DNA of 64,000 nucleotides from Manihot esculenta (lineage: Eukaryota > Streptophyta > Magnoliopsida > Malpighiales > Euphorbiaceae): positions 33,908,716 through 33,972,715 of the forward strand of contig NC_035176.2 in NCBI RefSeq assembly GCF_001659605.2, given 5' to 3'. The position numbers were made by a program, and so were the translations under genes. Positions within the stretch are counted from its first letter, which is position 1; every line of letters begins with the position of its first letter. The notes beneath the pieces were generated by a model, which saw only the letters and a list, made by a program, of their open reading frames with translations, had not been told where the DNA came from and did no database searches. Shown here in pieces: positions 1-10,286 of the stretch.

Positions 1-1257
1 AAGCCTGCCCCCAAAAATGGACTTTCGTCTCTGGAGGGCACTTTCGGCCGCCGAAGGTGCCGCCGAACCTGCATGACTTTCGGCTCTGGAGGGACTTTCG
101 GCCGCCGAACCTGCCGCCGAAAGTGCCCTGTTCAGCCCTCCTTTGCTTGTTTTCTATGATTGTTTTAAGGTGTATTAGGGGGGGTTTTTGGGGAGTATTT
201 TAGAGTCATGTTCATGAATGTTTGGTCCCTCATTTGAGTCCACCTGTGTAGGTTCGGACCCGAGGAACCGAGGACCCCAGCAGTGAGTCAGTCGCTTCAG
301 AGTCAGTAGAGCTTTAGCCAGAGGTGAGTGGAATAAACACTTATGTTTTAAAGCAAATAAACATAGATTTGAGTATGTTCATGCATCACGAATGCCATGT
401 GATATTCTAGGTTGTTTGCATTAGAATTCATGAATATGTTGCATTGCATAATTTGATGATGATGTGGATGGTTATTGGATGATCCTGAGTCCTCAATATG
501 ATATGATGTAATATGATATGGTATGGAAGTCCGGTTGACCCATTCTACGTCCCGGCACGTTGGAATGTTATGATATGTTATGTTTAAGAGAAAGACCGGT
601 TGACCCATTCTACGTCCCGGCACCTTGGAATGTAGAGGACTATTGGTGACAATTCCATCCTTGATGTGATTTTTTTGTGTTGTGTTGCATTCCATGAAAG
701 CATGAAATATAAATTGAATATGTTATTATTCTTCTCACTGGGCTTTATAGCTCACCCCTCTCCCTTAACCCCAGATTTGCAGGTACATGATAGACCAGGA
801 GGTCAGCAGGAGTAGAGTCAGGATGTTTGTAATAGCTAGATGTGGAGATGAATGTGATGTAATGTAAAAGTATAGTGTAGAAATGTAATGTAATGATGCC
901 TATTGAGGTTTATAGTTGTGCTTGACCCTAGTATGTTGTTAATCCCTTTGAGTACATGATTTTAATGATGCTTACGTAACCAAACTCAATATATGCTATG
1001 TCACCCCATTGGGGCACTGATGAGACTCCAAAGAGGGGTTAATGTTTATGATTATGATTATGATTATGTATAGTGCATGCTCAGGTTGAGTTTGGTGAAT
1101 GAATGAAAGAAAAGTTTAAAATTTTTATGTATGTTGTTGATCATGTATGGGATTAAACAGGTTCATAGGATAAATGTTTGGCTTGCTACGGGTCTCGGCG
1201 GCCTTAAGCCGATCTGGATCCTAGCGCCGGTAGCGGTCCGATTTTCGGATCGTTACA
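1..1257 (+). repeat. 5' LTR of element A, right-hand part
   Basis: It matches the last 1.25 kb of the 3' LTR at about 25879-27133 with small differences and ends in ...CGTTACA just before the primer-binding site. It contains TTCGGCCGCCGAA-type palindromes at its left end and two copies of a 65-bp unit (CCGGTTGACCCATTCTACGT at 531 and 596). The outer part of the LTR lies before the window. Confidence 0.9.
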
Positions 1258-1259
1258 GA

Positions 1260-1277
1260 TTAGTATCAGAGCCCTAG
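1260..1277 (+). other. Primer-binding site of element A (initiator tRNA-Met type)
   Basis: TAGTATCAGAGCCCTAGG lies two bases after the LTR end. It is one base off the usual TGGTATCAGAGC start of plant initiator-Met primer-binding sites. Confidence 0.8.
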
Positions 1278-1527
1278 GTTCACATGGTCGGACCTAGAGT
1301 GTTGGGCTCATAGAGGTTATAGAAGGTCAAGCACAATAGGAAGATCATGTCCACTAGGATAGGATGTAGAGTCCTGTCTTGAATGATGTTGTGAAATGCC
1401 ATGACTATATGCATGTGCATTAATGATATGCTATGTATGTGATGTATGTGATGCGGGTTCATGTGTTTGCACATGAACCATTTGATGCTAATGTTTATGT
1501 GATGTGTGTTGTTTTTCAGTAAGCAGG

Positions 1528-2934
1528 ATGAGAGGAACTCGTCGATCGGCACGATTGACTGGAGTACCACCCCAGGACGAGGGCACTGATGCCCGTCCTC
1601 CTGCATTGCCTAGGGCAATGTCAAGTAGGTCCAGCAGAGAAAGAGCAGTAAGAGACCCTAGAAGGTCTTTGGATCTGGGTAGAAGCAGATCAGTGAGGGG
1701 AACAGTGCAAGGGGATATGTCAGAGGATGTGGGGGATCAGATGGATGTGGATCAAAGGAGGGATGGCAGTCTCGGAGTAAGTATGTCGGAAGAGGGTATG
1801 GGAGAGTCCCAAGGAGGCACTCAGGCCTCGGGATTTGTTCAGCCACCTTACTACCCACCCTTTTCACATAATCCCGGGTATTCGATGGGAGGTACATTGG
1901 ATTACCCCAATTTTAACCCTTATCACTCTCAGATGCCATACCCACCTTTCTACCCACAGTACCCTATGTATCCACCCTCACCCTACCATCCAAGTACAAT
2001 AAACCCTACCCCAGGGGATGCTGCACCTCCTCCACCACCAGCAGCACCTACTATCCCAGAAACCCAAATGCCTAAACCTAGCTCATCTGGGGGGAGCAAG
2101 GTCAAGATGACCGATTACATGAAGCTGGGTGCTTCCCAGTATGAAACCGGTGATGACCCGTTTGTGTACCTCGAAAGGGTCAAGACAATTACAGATGAGA
2201 TAGGAGTTGATGACAGTAGAGCCATTCAAATGGCTGGATTCACACTAAAATGCAAGAAGGCCCGAGAGTGGTTTAAGAATTATGTGAACCCGAGGTTGGA
2301 CAGCTTATCATGAGAGGAGTTTGCAAATGAGTTTGCAGGATGGGCTTTCCCTGACAGTTCAAGAGAATTGAAGATGATTGAGTTCGAGCAGCTGAGGTAG
2401 ACGGATGAGATGAGTGTGGATGAGTATACAGACAGATTCTTGGAGCTGTTGTCGTTTGCTGGGCAGAATCTAGACACAGATCAGAAGAAGTCAAGGAGGT
2501 ATATCATGAAGCTCCATTCCAGGTATTCCTCCTTGATTCAGTCAGCAGAGAGGGAGAGTTTCCATGCCATAGTAGATATGGCTCGGAGGATGGAGGCTAG
2601 TGCTATAATCGAAGGGAAAGTCAAGCAGTCAGTGGCACAGCCTTCTGGTTCCAAGACCCCAGGTGGGGGAAAGTTAGACGCTTCTTCTCTGAGTTCAGGC
2701 AGTAAGAGGTGGGGCAACACCACCAGGAAGCCAAAGAAGAACAAGTTCTGGAGCAAGATCAAGTCAGGTCTGGGATTAGGAGGTGGCTCGAGCTCAGGTG
2801 CAGATAATGCAGTATGCAAGAAATGTGGGAAGCCACACAAGGGCGTATGTCTGGTTGGGACAGCAGCCTGCTTCAGGTGTGGGCAGGAGGGACACATGGC
2901 TCGGGAGTGTCCTAGAGCAGCTTTTGTAGCATAG
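1528..2934 (+). pseudogene. gag of element A, broken by stops
   Basis: Gag of a Tekay-type element. I place the start at 1528 because [12 protein letters not shown] is conserved at the starts of the gags of B and H. A disordered arginine- and Pro/Tyr-rich N-terminus is followed by the capsid-like region (KMTDYMKLG, then [11 protein letters not shown]) and two zinc knuckles near 2815-2910. The second knuckle ([15 protein letters not shown]) is a canonical CCHC and the first (CKKCGKPHKGVC) is shortened. Stops at 2311-2313 (TGA where relatives have Trp), 2398-2400 and 2932-2934 (TAG where relatives have Gln) disable it. The downstream frame is otherwise unchanged, so decay is by point mutation. 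Confidence 0.9.
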
Positions 2935-4437
2935 TCTCAGCAGACAGCTTCTGGTAGTGTGGCTCAGCCAGCAGCTCCAGCCGCAACTCAGGCTAGTGGC
3001 AGAGGTCGAGGGAGAGGGGCAGCCTCTTCTTCAGTGGGTTTCAAGGGTGAGGGTCCATCAGCTCCAGCACGGATCTTCACCATGACTCAGCAGGAGGTAA
3101 ATGCATCGAACACCGTGGTGGCAGGTAGTCTCATCATTGGTTGCTCAGATGTGTATGCATTATTGGACCCTGGTGCATCTCATTCTTTCATTGCTCCGAG
3201 GGCCGTCGAGAGGTTGGGATTGATGGTCTCTAGGTTGGAGTGTCCCCTATGGGTCAGTGGACCCAAGTGTGACCCGTCGGTGGCAGAGTCAGTCTGCCAG
3301 TATAGTCCAGTTTTTGTTGAGGGGAGATGCCTTTCTGCCGACCTTGTGGTTCTAGATTTGACAGATTTTGACGTCATTCTAGGGATGGATTGGCTATCTA
3401 CCCATGGTGCTACCTTGGACTGCAGAGACAAGGTAGTCAAGTTCAGATGTCAGGATGGGTCAGAGGTCGTCTTCAGAGGAGACAGGGGGAGTACACCTAG
3501 AGGTTTGATATCAGCCCTACAGGCTTGTAGGCTGCTCAGGAGAGGTTGTTAGGGTTTTCTAGCTCATGTGAGAGAGCTGGATAGTCATGTCAGAGAACCC
3601 GCCTCAGTGCCAGTGGTTAGAGAGTTCTTAGATGTTTTCCCAAACGAGCTGCCAGGTTTACCACCTGCTAGGGAGATAGAGTTTGAAATTGAATTGATGC
3701 CTGGAACCAGACCGATCTCTATTCCTCCCTACAGGATGGCACCAGCAGAATTGAAGGAGCTTAAGGAGCAGTTGCAAGAGTTGGTAGATAGAGGATTCAT
3801 CCGACCGAGTACCTCACCTTGGGGTGCTCCAGTGCTATTTGTGAAAAAGAAGGATGGATCTCTCAGACTTTGTATCGACTACAGGCAGTTGAACAAAGTC
3901 ACTACCAAGAATAAGTACCCGTTGCCAAGGATCGACGATCTATTTGACCAGCTATCCGGAGCATGTTGTTTCTCCAAAATAGATCTGAGATCGGGGTACC
4001 ATCAGCTAAGGATAAGAGAAGAGGATGTACCGAAGACAGCTTTCAGGACCAGATATGGGCATTATGAGTTCCTTGTAATGCCGTTCGGGTTAACCAACGC
4101 CCCTGCAGCATTCATGGATCTCATGAACAGAGTGTTTAGCCAGTACCTGAATCACTTTGTTATTGTCTTCATAGATGATATCTTAGTGTATTCCAGGAAT
4201 GCAGAGGAGCATGCCCATCATCTGAGGTTGGTTTTGCAGACCTTGAGGGAACATGGCTTGTATGCCAAGTTCTCCAAGTGTGAGTTCTGGCTGAGGAGCA
4301 TTTCCTTCTTGGGGCATGTGGTGTCAGAAAATGGAATCGAGGTAGACCCCAAGAAAGTGGAAGATGTAGCTAACTGGCCTAGACCCACTACAGTGATAGA
4401 GATCAAGAGCTTCTTGGGTTTAGCAGGTTACTACAGG
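2935..4437 (+). pseudogene. Protease and reverse transcriptase of element A, 5' part of pol
   Basis: Continues the gag frame. The aspartic protease has [10 protein letters not shown] at about 3160-3190 and VILGMDWL at about 3372-3395. A TAG at 3550-3552 replaces the Gln of RRGCQG in the relatives. The reverse transcriptase follows, with the primer-grip region PFRMAP-like [20 protein letters not shown], the conserved [12 protein letters not shown] and the catalytic FIDDILVYS at about 4171-4197. The coding sequence stops abruptly at 4437, in the loop before RNase H, where complex B was inserted. Confidence 0.9.
4433..4437 (+). repeat. Target-site duplication ACAGG, left copy
   Basis: ACAGG directly precedes TGTAACAGCC of complex B. 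An identical ACAGG follows it at 22776-22780. Removing the insert and one copy restores the pol reading frame of element A. Confidence 0.93.
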
Positions 4438-6704
4438 TGTAACAGCCCGCTTACCGGACCATCACCGGCACTAGGATCCAGATCGGCTTAAGGCCGCCGG
4501 GACCCGTAGTAAGCCTACTGTCAACTCTGAGTACCTGAGAAATCCCATACATGATCATACTTAAGCTTAAAACTGTGACTTACTCTTCTCTTGTTCTTTT
4601 TTTTTTTTTTTTTTCTTTGCTTGCCTATCTTTTCTTTTCTTGAAACTTTTCTCATCAACTAAGCCTGGACTATGCATGCTCTGTCTGTATGCACTCGAAG
4701 AGTGATACCTGCTATGGTACCATACAGTAACTACAGAGATAGAAAGACTACCATGCACCAAGCCTAGCGCATCATAACAACATTATCTCAATCATAAAAA
4801 GATCATGTGCAAAGGGATAAACATACACTAGGGCCAAGCACAATACTAGAACTCAGTACATAACTTACTATTACATCATTTCTATACATTACATAAACTC
4901 TGTACTGTACATCATCATCATGTCCACTATTCTATACGATTACATATGCCTTTACCCTTGCTATCTCTTTCTCTTTCTCTTCTCTGAGGCCCTGAAAAAT
5001 GGGGTTAGGGAGAGGGATGAGCTGCTAAAGCCCAGTGAGCGGAATCTATAAAAAATCACATTTAAAACATGCTATCAGATGATGCATCACTACACAAACA
5101 TTTCACATCTCGGATTGGACATGATCCCAAAACTCCCTCTGTCAGTGCCCGGCCCCCAAAGGAGCTCACACAGGTCTTTCACTAACTACTCATGGTGCCC
5201 GACCCTATAAGGGCTCTCACAGGACTCATCCAAGGTAAATGCCCGGCCCCAAAGGAGCTCACACAGGACATACTATCATGACAGACTTATGGGCTATTGA
5301 GATCGCCTCGGTCCAATCCACATATACACATAATAATGCAATGCATCAACTTGGTGAATACTAATGCAAAGCATCCTATATAACCATGGCATTAATGATG
5401 CATGAATCATGCTAAAACAGTTCTTAACTTTGAAAATAAAGTTCTGTTCCACTCACCTCTGTCAACTGTTGAGCAGTCTCTGTAACTCTAACTCTGTGGG
5501 CCTCCTTGGTCTCTCGGGTCCGTACCTACACAGGTGGACTCAAATGAGGACCAAACTTACTTGAACATAACTCTTAGTATCTCCCCAAAACCCCTCTAAA
5601 ACATCATAGGCATGCATGGAAAAATGGGCAAAAGAAGACTGGACAGGGCACCTTCGGCGGCACTTTCGGCGGCCGAAACCCCTCTCCAGAGACGAAACTC
5701 ATGCATGTTCGGCGGCACCTTCGGCGGCCGAAAGTCTCATCCAGAGACGAAACTCATGCACTTTCGGAGGCCGAACTCCCTCTTTCGGCGGCCGAAAGCC
5801 CCTTTCTCACCCAAAAGCCTAGCTTTCGGGGGCAAGGTTTGGCAGCCGAAACTGCCTCCACAAGGGGTTCGGCGGCCGAACCTTGCTTCGGCGGCCGAAC
5901 CTGGATTCTCCAGAAAGGCAGAATCCGAGCACAACTCATGCTCTCAGCCTCCAAATCCTATCAACCACCCATAACATGCATACCAACACTTCTCAACTAA
6001 CATATAACATAACTCATGCATATAGAGGCCTAAAAACTAGTTCAAGCCCCAAAAACAACAACAAAACGCATATGAGCAACATATGCTCAAACTCATGCTT
6101 ATACCCCAAAACATGCCATAAACTCTTCAAAACTGCTTAAAACTTGCTTTAAACATAAGGGGAGGTGAGGATCCATGCTTACCTCTTGAAGAACTAGAGG
6201 ATTGATGATCCAAGCTTGGAGATGGGGGAAAACTCAATCAAAGTCTCCAAGTGCTCAACTTTGCTTCCTTTTGCTCAAATCTCTAATACAAAGCTCAAAA
6301 CATGTGAAAACATGCAAGATTTGAGGAAAACATGAAAAATCACACCAAGGAGAGGTTAAACCCACCTTTGACCCAAAAACAGTGTGTTAACACTCGAGTC
6401 TCGGGCAAAGGGGCTTTTGTAGTGACCAGCCGATTCTTCCTTCGGCGGCCTAACGTGCATGCGAACCCATGCAACTTTCGGCGGCCGAACTTCACCTTCG
6501 GCGGCCGAACCTGGCTTTTGTCCCCTTGGCCTTTTCATTTCAAAACTCAATTTTCTTAACTCATAACATGCAAACATGATAAAAACACTTAAAAACCTTT
6601 CTTATACCCTTAGGGCAAGCTCCGACATCCTCGAATCCCGACTTCCAACGGAAAATCCGCCGGAACGTAGGAATTTCGATACCGGGGTCTAGCCGGGTAT
6701 TACA
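4438..6704 (-). repeat. LTR1 of complex B (3' LTR in element orientation)
   Basis: 2267 bp, TGTAACAGCC...GGGTATTACA. Versus LTR2 it lacks 11 bp (AAAAACATCTT near 6586-6597) and one T in the poly-T run near 4600. It holds a cluster of TTCGGCGGCCGAA palindromes (5660-5910 and 6440-6510) and three degenerate copies of a unit containing GTGCCCGGCCC..GGAGCTCACACAGG at 5145-5275. The TATA position reads CTACAAAAG on the minus strand (near 6412-6421). Short open frames inside it recur in every LTR copy and are not treated as genes. Confidence 0.92.
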
Positions 6705-6719
6705 TTCTCCCCCCCTTAA
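6705..6719 (-). other. Polypurine tract next to LTR1
   Basis: TTCTCCCCCCCTTAA on the plus strand, i.e. TTAAGGGGGGGAGAA in element orientation, directly abuts LTR1. This is the expected priming site for plus-strand DNA synthesis. Confidence 0.8.
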
Positions 6720-6741
6720 GAACATTCGTCCCCGAATGTTC
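6720..6741 (-). other. Conserved hairpin upstream of the polypurine tract
   Basis: GAACATTCG-GGGA-CGAATGTTC in element orientation is a perfect 9-bp stem with a GNRA-type loop. The same structure occurs at 17182-17203, 24914-24935 and 52265-52286. Confidence 0.65.
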
Positions 6742-6807
6742 CTCTCTAACTCAAAACAAAAAACATAACATAAGGCACATAAAGAACAAAAGAAACTAGA
6801 AGTAACC

Positions 6808-9800
6808 TCAAAAGAGATGGGGGTACTGTCGGAGCATAGATTCCCTTGTCTCCCAGGTGCACTCTTCGATATTATGGTGGTTCCAGAGGACTTTTACCAT
6901 CGGGATCTCCTTGTTCCATAGCTTTCTGATCTGGGTGTCAATGATCCGCACTGGTTGTTCTACATACGTGAGATCACCTAGGATCTCCACATCTGGTTCG
7001 CTAAGAACCTTACTCGGATCTGACACAAACTTCCTGAGCATCGAAACATGGAAGACTGGATGGATTCTTTCCATAGACATAGGCAAATCAAGCTTATACG
7101 ACACATTTCTGACCTTCTGCAAAATCTCAAAAGGTCCAATGTACCGCGGAGCCAGCTTACCTTTCCTCCCAAAACGAACCACCCCTTTCATTGGAGACAC
7201 CTTCAACAAGACCAGATCCCCCTCCTCAAACTCTATGTGCTTTCTGCGAACGTCTGCATAGCTCTTCTGCCGACTCACAGCAGTCTTGAGCCTCTCTCTG
7301 ATGATGGGTACCACTCTGTTCGTGATCTCTACTAACTCAGGCCCTGCTAGGGACCTTTCTCCAACCTCTTCCCAACAAACTGGTGACCTGCACTTCCTCC
7401 CATACAGAGCTTCATATGGGGCCATCCCTATGCTAGCATGATGACTATTGTTGTAGGCAAACTCCACTAAGGGTAGATGCTGCCTCCAAGATCCGCCAAA
7501 ATCTAGCACACACATTCGAAGCATATCTTCTATGGTCTGGATGGTCCTCTCTGACTGTCCGTCAGTCTGTGGATGGAAAGCAGTGCTGAAGTCTAATCTT
7601 GTGCCCATAGCCTCTTGCAGACTTCGCCAAAACCTGGAGGTAAACTGGGGTCCTCTGTCAGACACTATAGAAACAGGAGCCCCATGCAACCTCACAACTT
7701 CCTCAAGATACACCTGCGCTAGCTTGTCCACAGAGTAGCCACTCCTGACAGGAATGAAGTGAGCAGATTTAGTCAGTCTATCCACAATCACCCATATGGA
7801 GTCTAGTCTGTTGGACGTCGCCGGTAACCCCACTACAAAATCCATGGCTATATTCTCCCATTTCCATTCTGGAATCGGCAGTGGGTTAAGCATTCCAGCC
7901 GGCTTCTGGTGCTCTAGCTTCACCCTTTGACATATCTCGCAGGCTGACACAAACTGTGCCACTTCTCTCTTCATTGCTGGCCACCAATACACTTTCTTCA
8001 GATCTTGATACATCTTGGTGGCTCCAGGGTGAATGCTATATCTCGCATTATGAGCTTCTCTCATAATGTCGCCTTTCAAACTAATGTCGTCTGGTACACA
8101 TAATCTATGCCCGTAGCGGAGAATCCCTTGGTCATCGAATCTAAACCCTTCGCTCTTGCCTGACTGAACAGTCCTGGCAATCTTGACCAACTCTGGATCC
8201 TCATGCTGTTTCTGAGCCACCTGCTCTAGAAACACGGGTGTAACTTTCATCTGTGCAATCAAAGCACCTGTACCAGTTACCTCTAACTGTAGCCCTTCCT
8301 CAACTAATCTGTAGAAGTCCTTCACCACCGGTCTCCTTTCTGCTGTAATGTGGGATAAACTGCCTAATGATTTCCGGCTCAAGGCATCGGCTACAACATT
8401 TGCCTTTCCCGGATGATACTGGATCCTGCAATCATAATCACTAAGCAATTCCACCCACCGTCTCTGCCTCAAGTTTAACTCCCTCTGACTCAGGATGTGC
8501 TGTAGGCTCTTATGATCTGTAAAGATCTCACATTTCACCCCATAGAGGTAATGCCTCCACATCTTGAGTGCAAAGATAACAGCTGCCATCTCAAGATCGT
8601 GTGTCGGATAGTTCAGCTCGTGCTTCTTCAGCTGTCTAGAAGCATAAGCTATTACTCTGTCATTCTGCATTAACACACAACCTAATCCCACTCGGGACGC
8701 ATCACAGAACACTGTGAAGTCTTCATCACTAGTAGGCAGAGCTAACACCGGTGCTGAAGTTAATCTTCTCTTTAACTCTTCGAAACTCTCTTCACATTGG
8801 TCAGACCATGTGAATCTCTGGTTCTTTCTGGTTAATCTGGTCATAGGAGCCACTATCGTAGAGAAGTCCTGAACGAACCTCCTGTAGTAGCCTGCCAAAC
8901 CCAAGAAACTCTTGACCTCTGTCACTGTAGTGGGTCTAGGCCAATTGACTACAGCTTCTATCTTCTTGGGGTCCACTGCTATACCTTGATCTGACACTAC
9001 ATGCCCCAAGAATGAAATGCTCCTTAGCCAGAACTCACACTTGGAGAACTTGGCATATAAACCATGCTCTCTCAAGGTCTGCAGGACTATCCTCAGATGA
9101 TGGGCATGCTCCTCTGCATTCCTGGAATACACCAAGATATCATCTATGAAGACAATAACAAAGTGATCCAGGTACTCTCTGAAAACTCGGTTCATGAGAT
9201 CCATGAATGCTGCAGGGGCGTTAGTCAACCCGAACGGCATCACTAAGAACTCATAATGCCCATATCTGGTTCTGAAAGCTGTCTTAGGTACATCCTCTTC
9301 CCTGATTCTCAGCTGATGATAGCCCGATCTCAGATCTATCTTAGAAAAAACAACCTGCTCCTGCTAGCTGGTCGAATAGATCATCGATCCTGGGTAGAGG
9401 ATACTTATTCTTGGTAGTGACTTTGTTCAACTGCCTGTAGTCGATACAAAGCCTAAGGGATCCATCCTTCTTTCTGACAAACAACACTGGAGCACCCCAG
9501 GGTGAGGTACTGGGACGGATGAAACCCTTATCTACCAACTCCTGTAGCTGCTCTTTCAACTCTTTCAGCTCTGCTGGTGCCATCCTGTAGGGAGGAATAG
9601 AGATCGGTCTGGTACCAGGCACTAACTCTATCTCGAACTCTATTTCCCTATCAGGTGGTAGTCCTGGAAGCTCATCTGGAAACACATCTGGGAACTCTCT
9701 GACTACGGGCACTGAACTGGAGTCCCTAACCTGACTGTCTAGCTCTCTCACATGAGCTAGATATCCCTGACATCCCCTCCTGAGCAACCTACGAGCCTGT

Positions 9801-10286
9801 AGGGCTGATATCAGACCTCTAGGCGTGCCCCTCCTGTCTCCTCTGAAGACAAACGCAGATCCATCCTCATCTCTGAACTTAACTACCTTGTCTCTGCAGT
9901 CCAAGGTAGCACCATATGCAGATAGCCAATCCATCCCTAGAATGACGTCAAAATCTGTCAACTCTAGAACCACAAGGTCAGCTGGAAGGCATCTACCATC
10001 TATAAACACTGGACTATGTCGACAGACTGTCTCTGCCAACGATGGATCACACTTAGGGCCACTGACCCATAGGGGACACTCTAACCCAGACGTCATCAAA
10101 CCCACTCTCTCTATGGCTCTGGGAGCAACAAAGGAATGCGAAGCACCAGGGTCTAACAAAGCATACACCTCAGAACACCCAATGAGAAGATTACCTGACA
10201 CCACGGTGTTAGAAGTGTTTGCCTCCTGCTGTGTCATCGTGAAAATCCGCGCCGGAGCTGACGGACCTCCACCTTGGGACCTGCAG
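6808..10286 (-). pseudogene. Second pol copy of complex B: protease to chromodomain, frameshifted
   Basis: In element orientation this starts at 10286, where the integrase of the first copy (DFGGS) is fused to the protease N-terminus ([11 protein letters not shown]). Protease ([10 protein letters not shown]), RT, RNase H ([13 protein letters not shown]), integrase and the C-terminal tail follow, ending [12 protein letters not shown]. The integrase has a zinc-binding [16 protein letters not shown] segment plus the MDFVVG / SDRGPQF / DGQSE catalytic region. An extra A in the run at 9341-9346, six instead of the five at 12145-12149, breaks the frame inside RT, so codons 3' of it form a separate open frame (6808-9243). 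It overlaps no gag, so it could not act as a normal polyprotein. Confidence 0.85.

Noticed and set aside
5612..5974. A 120-codon open frame (start MHGKMGKRRL) present identically at 5612, 16063 and 21672
   Set aside because: It lies inside the LTR across the palindrome cluster. Several frames on both strands are open there because of the GC-rich repeats, and its threefold presence only reflects three LTR copies.
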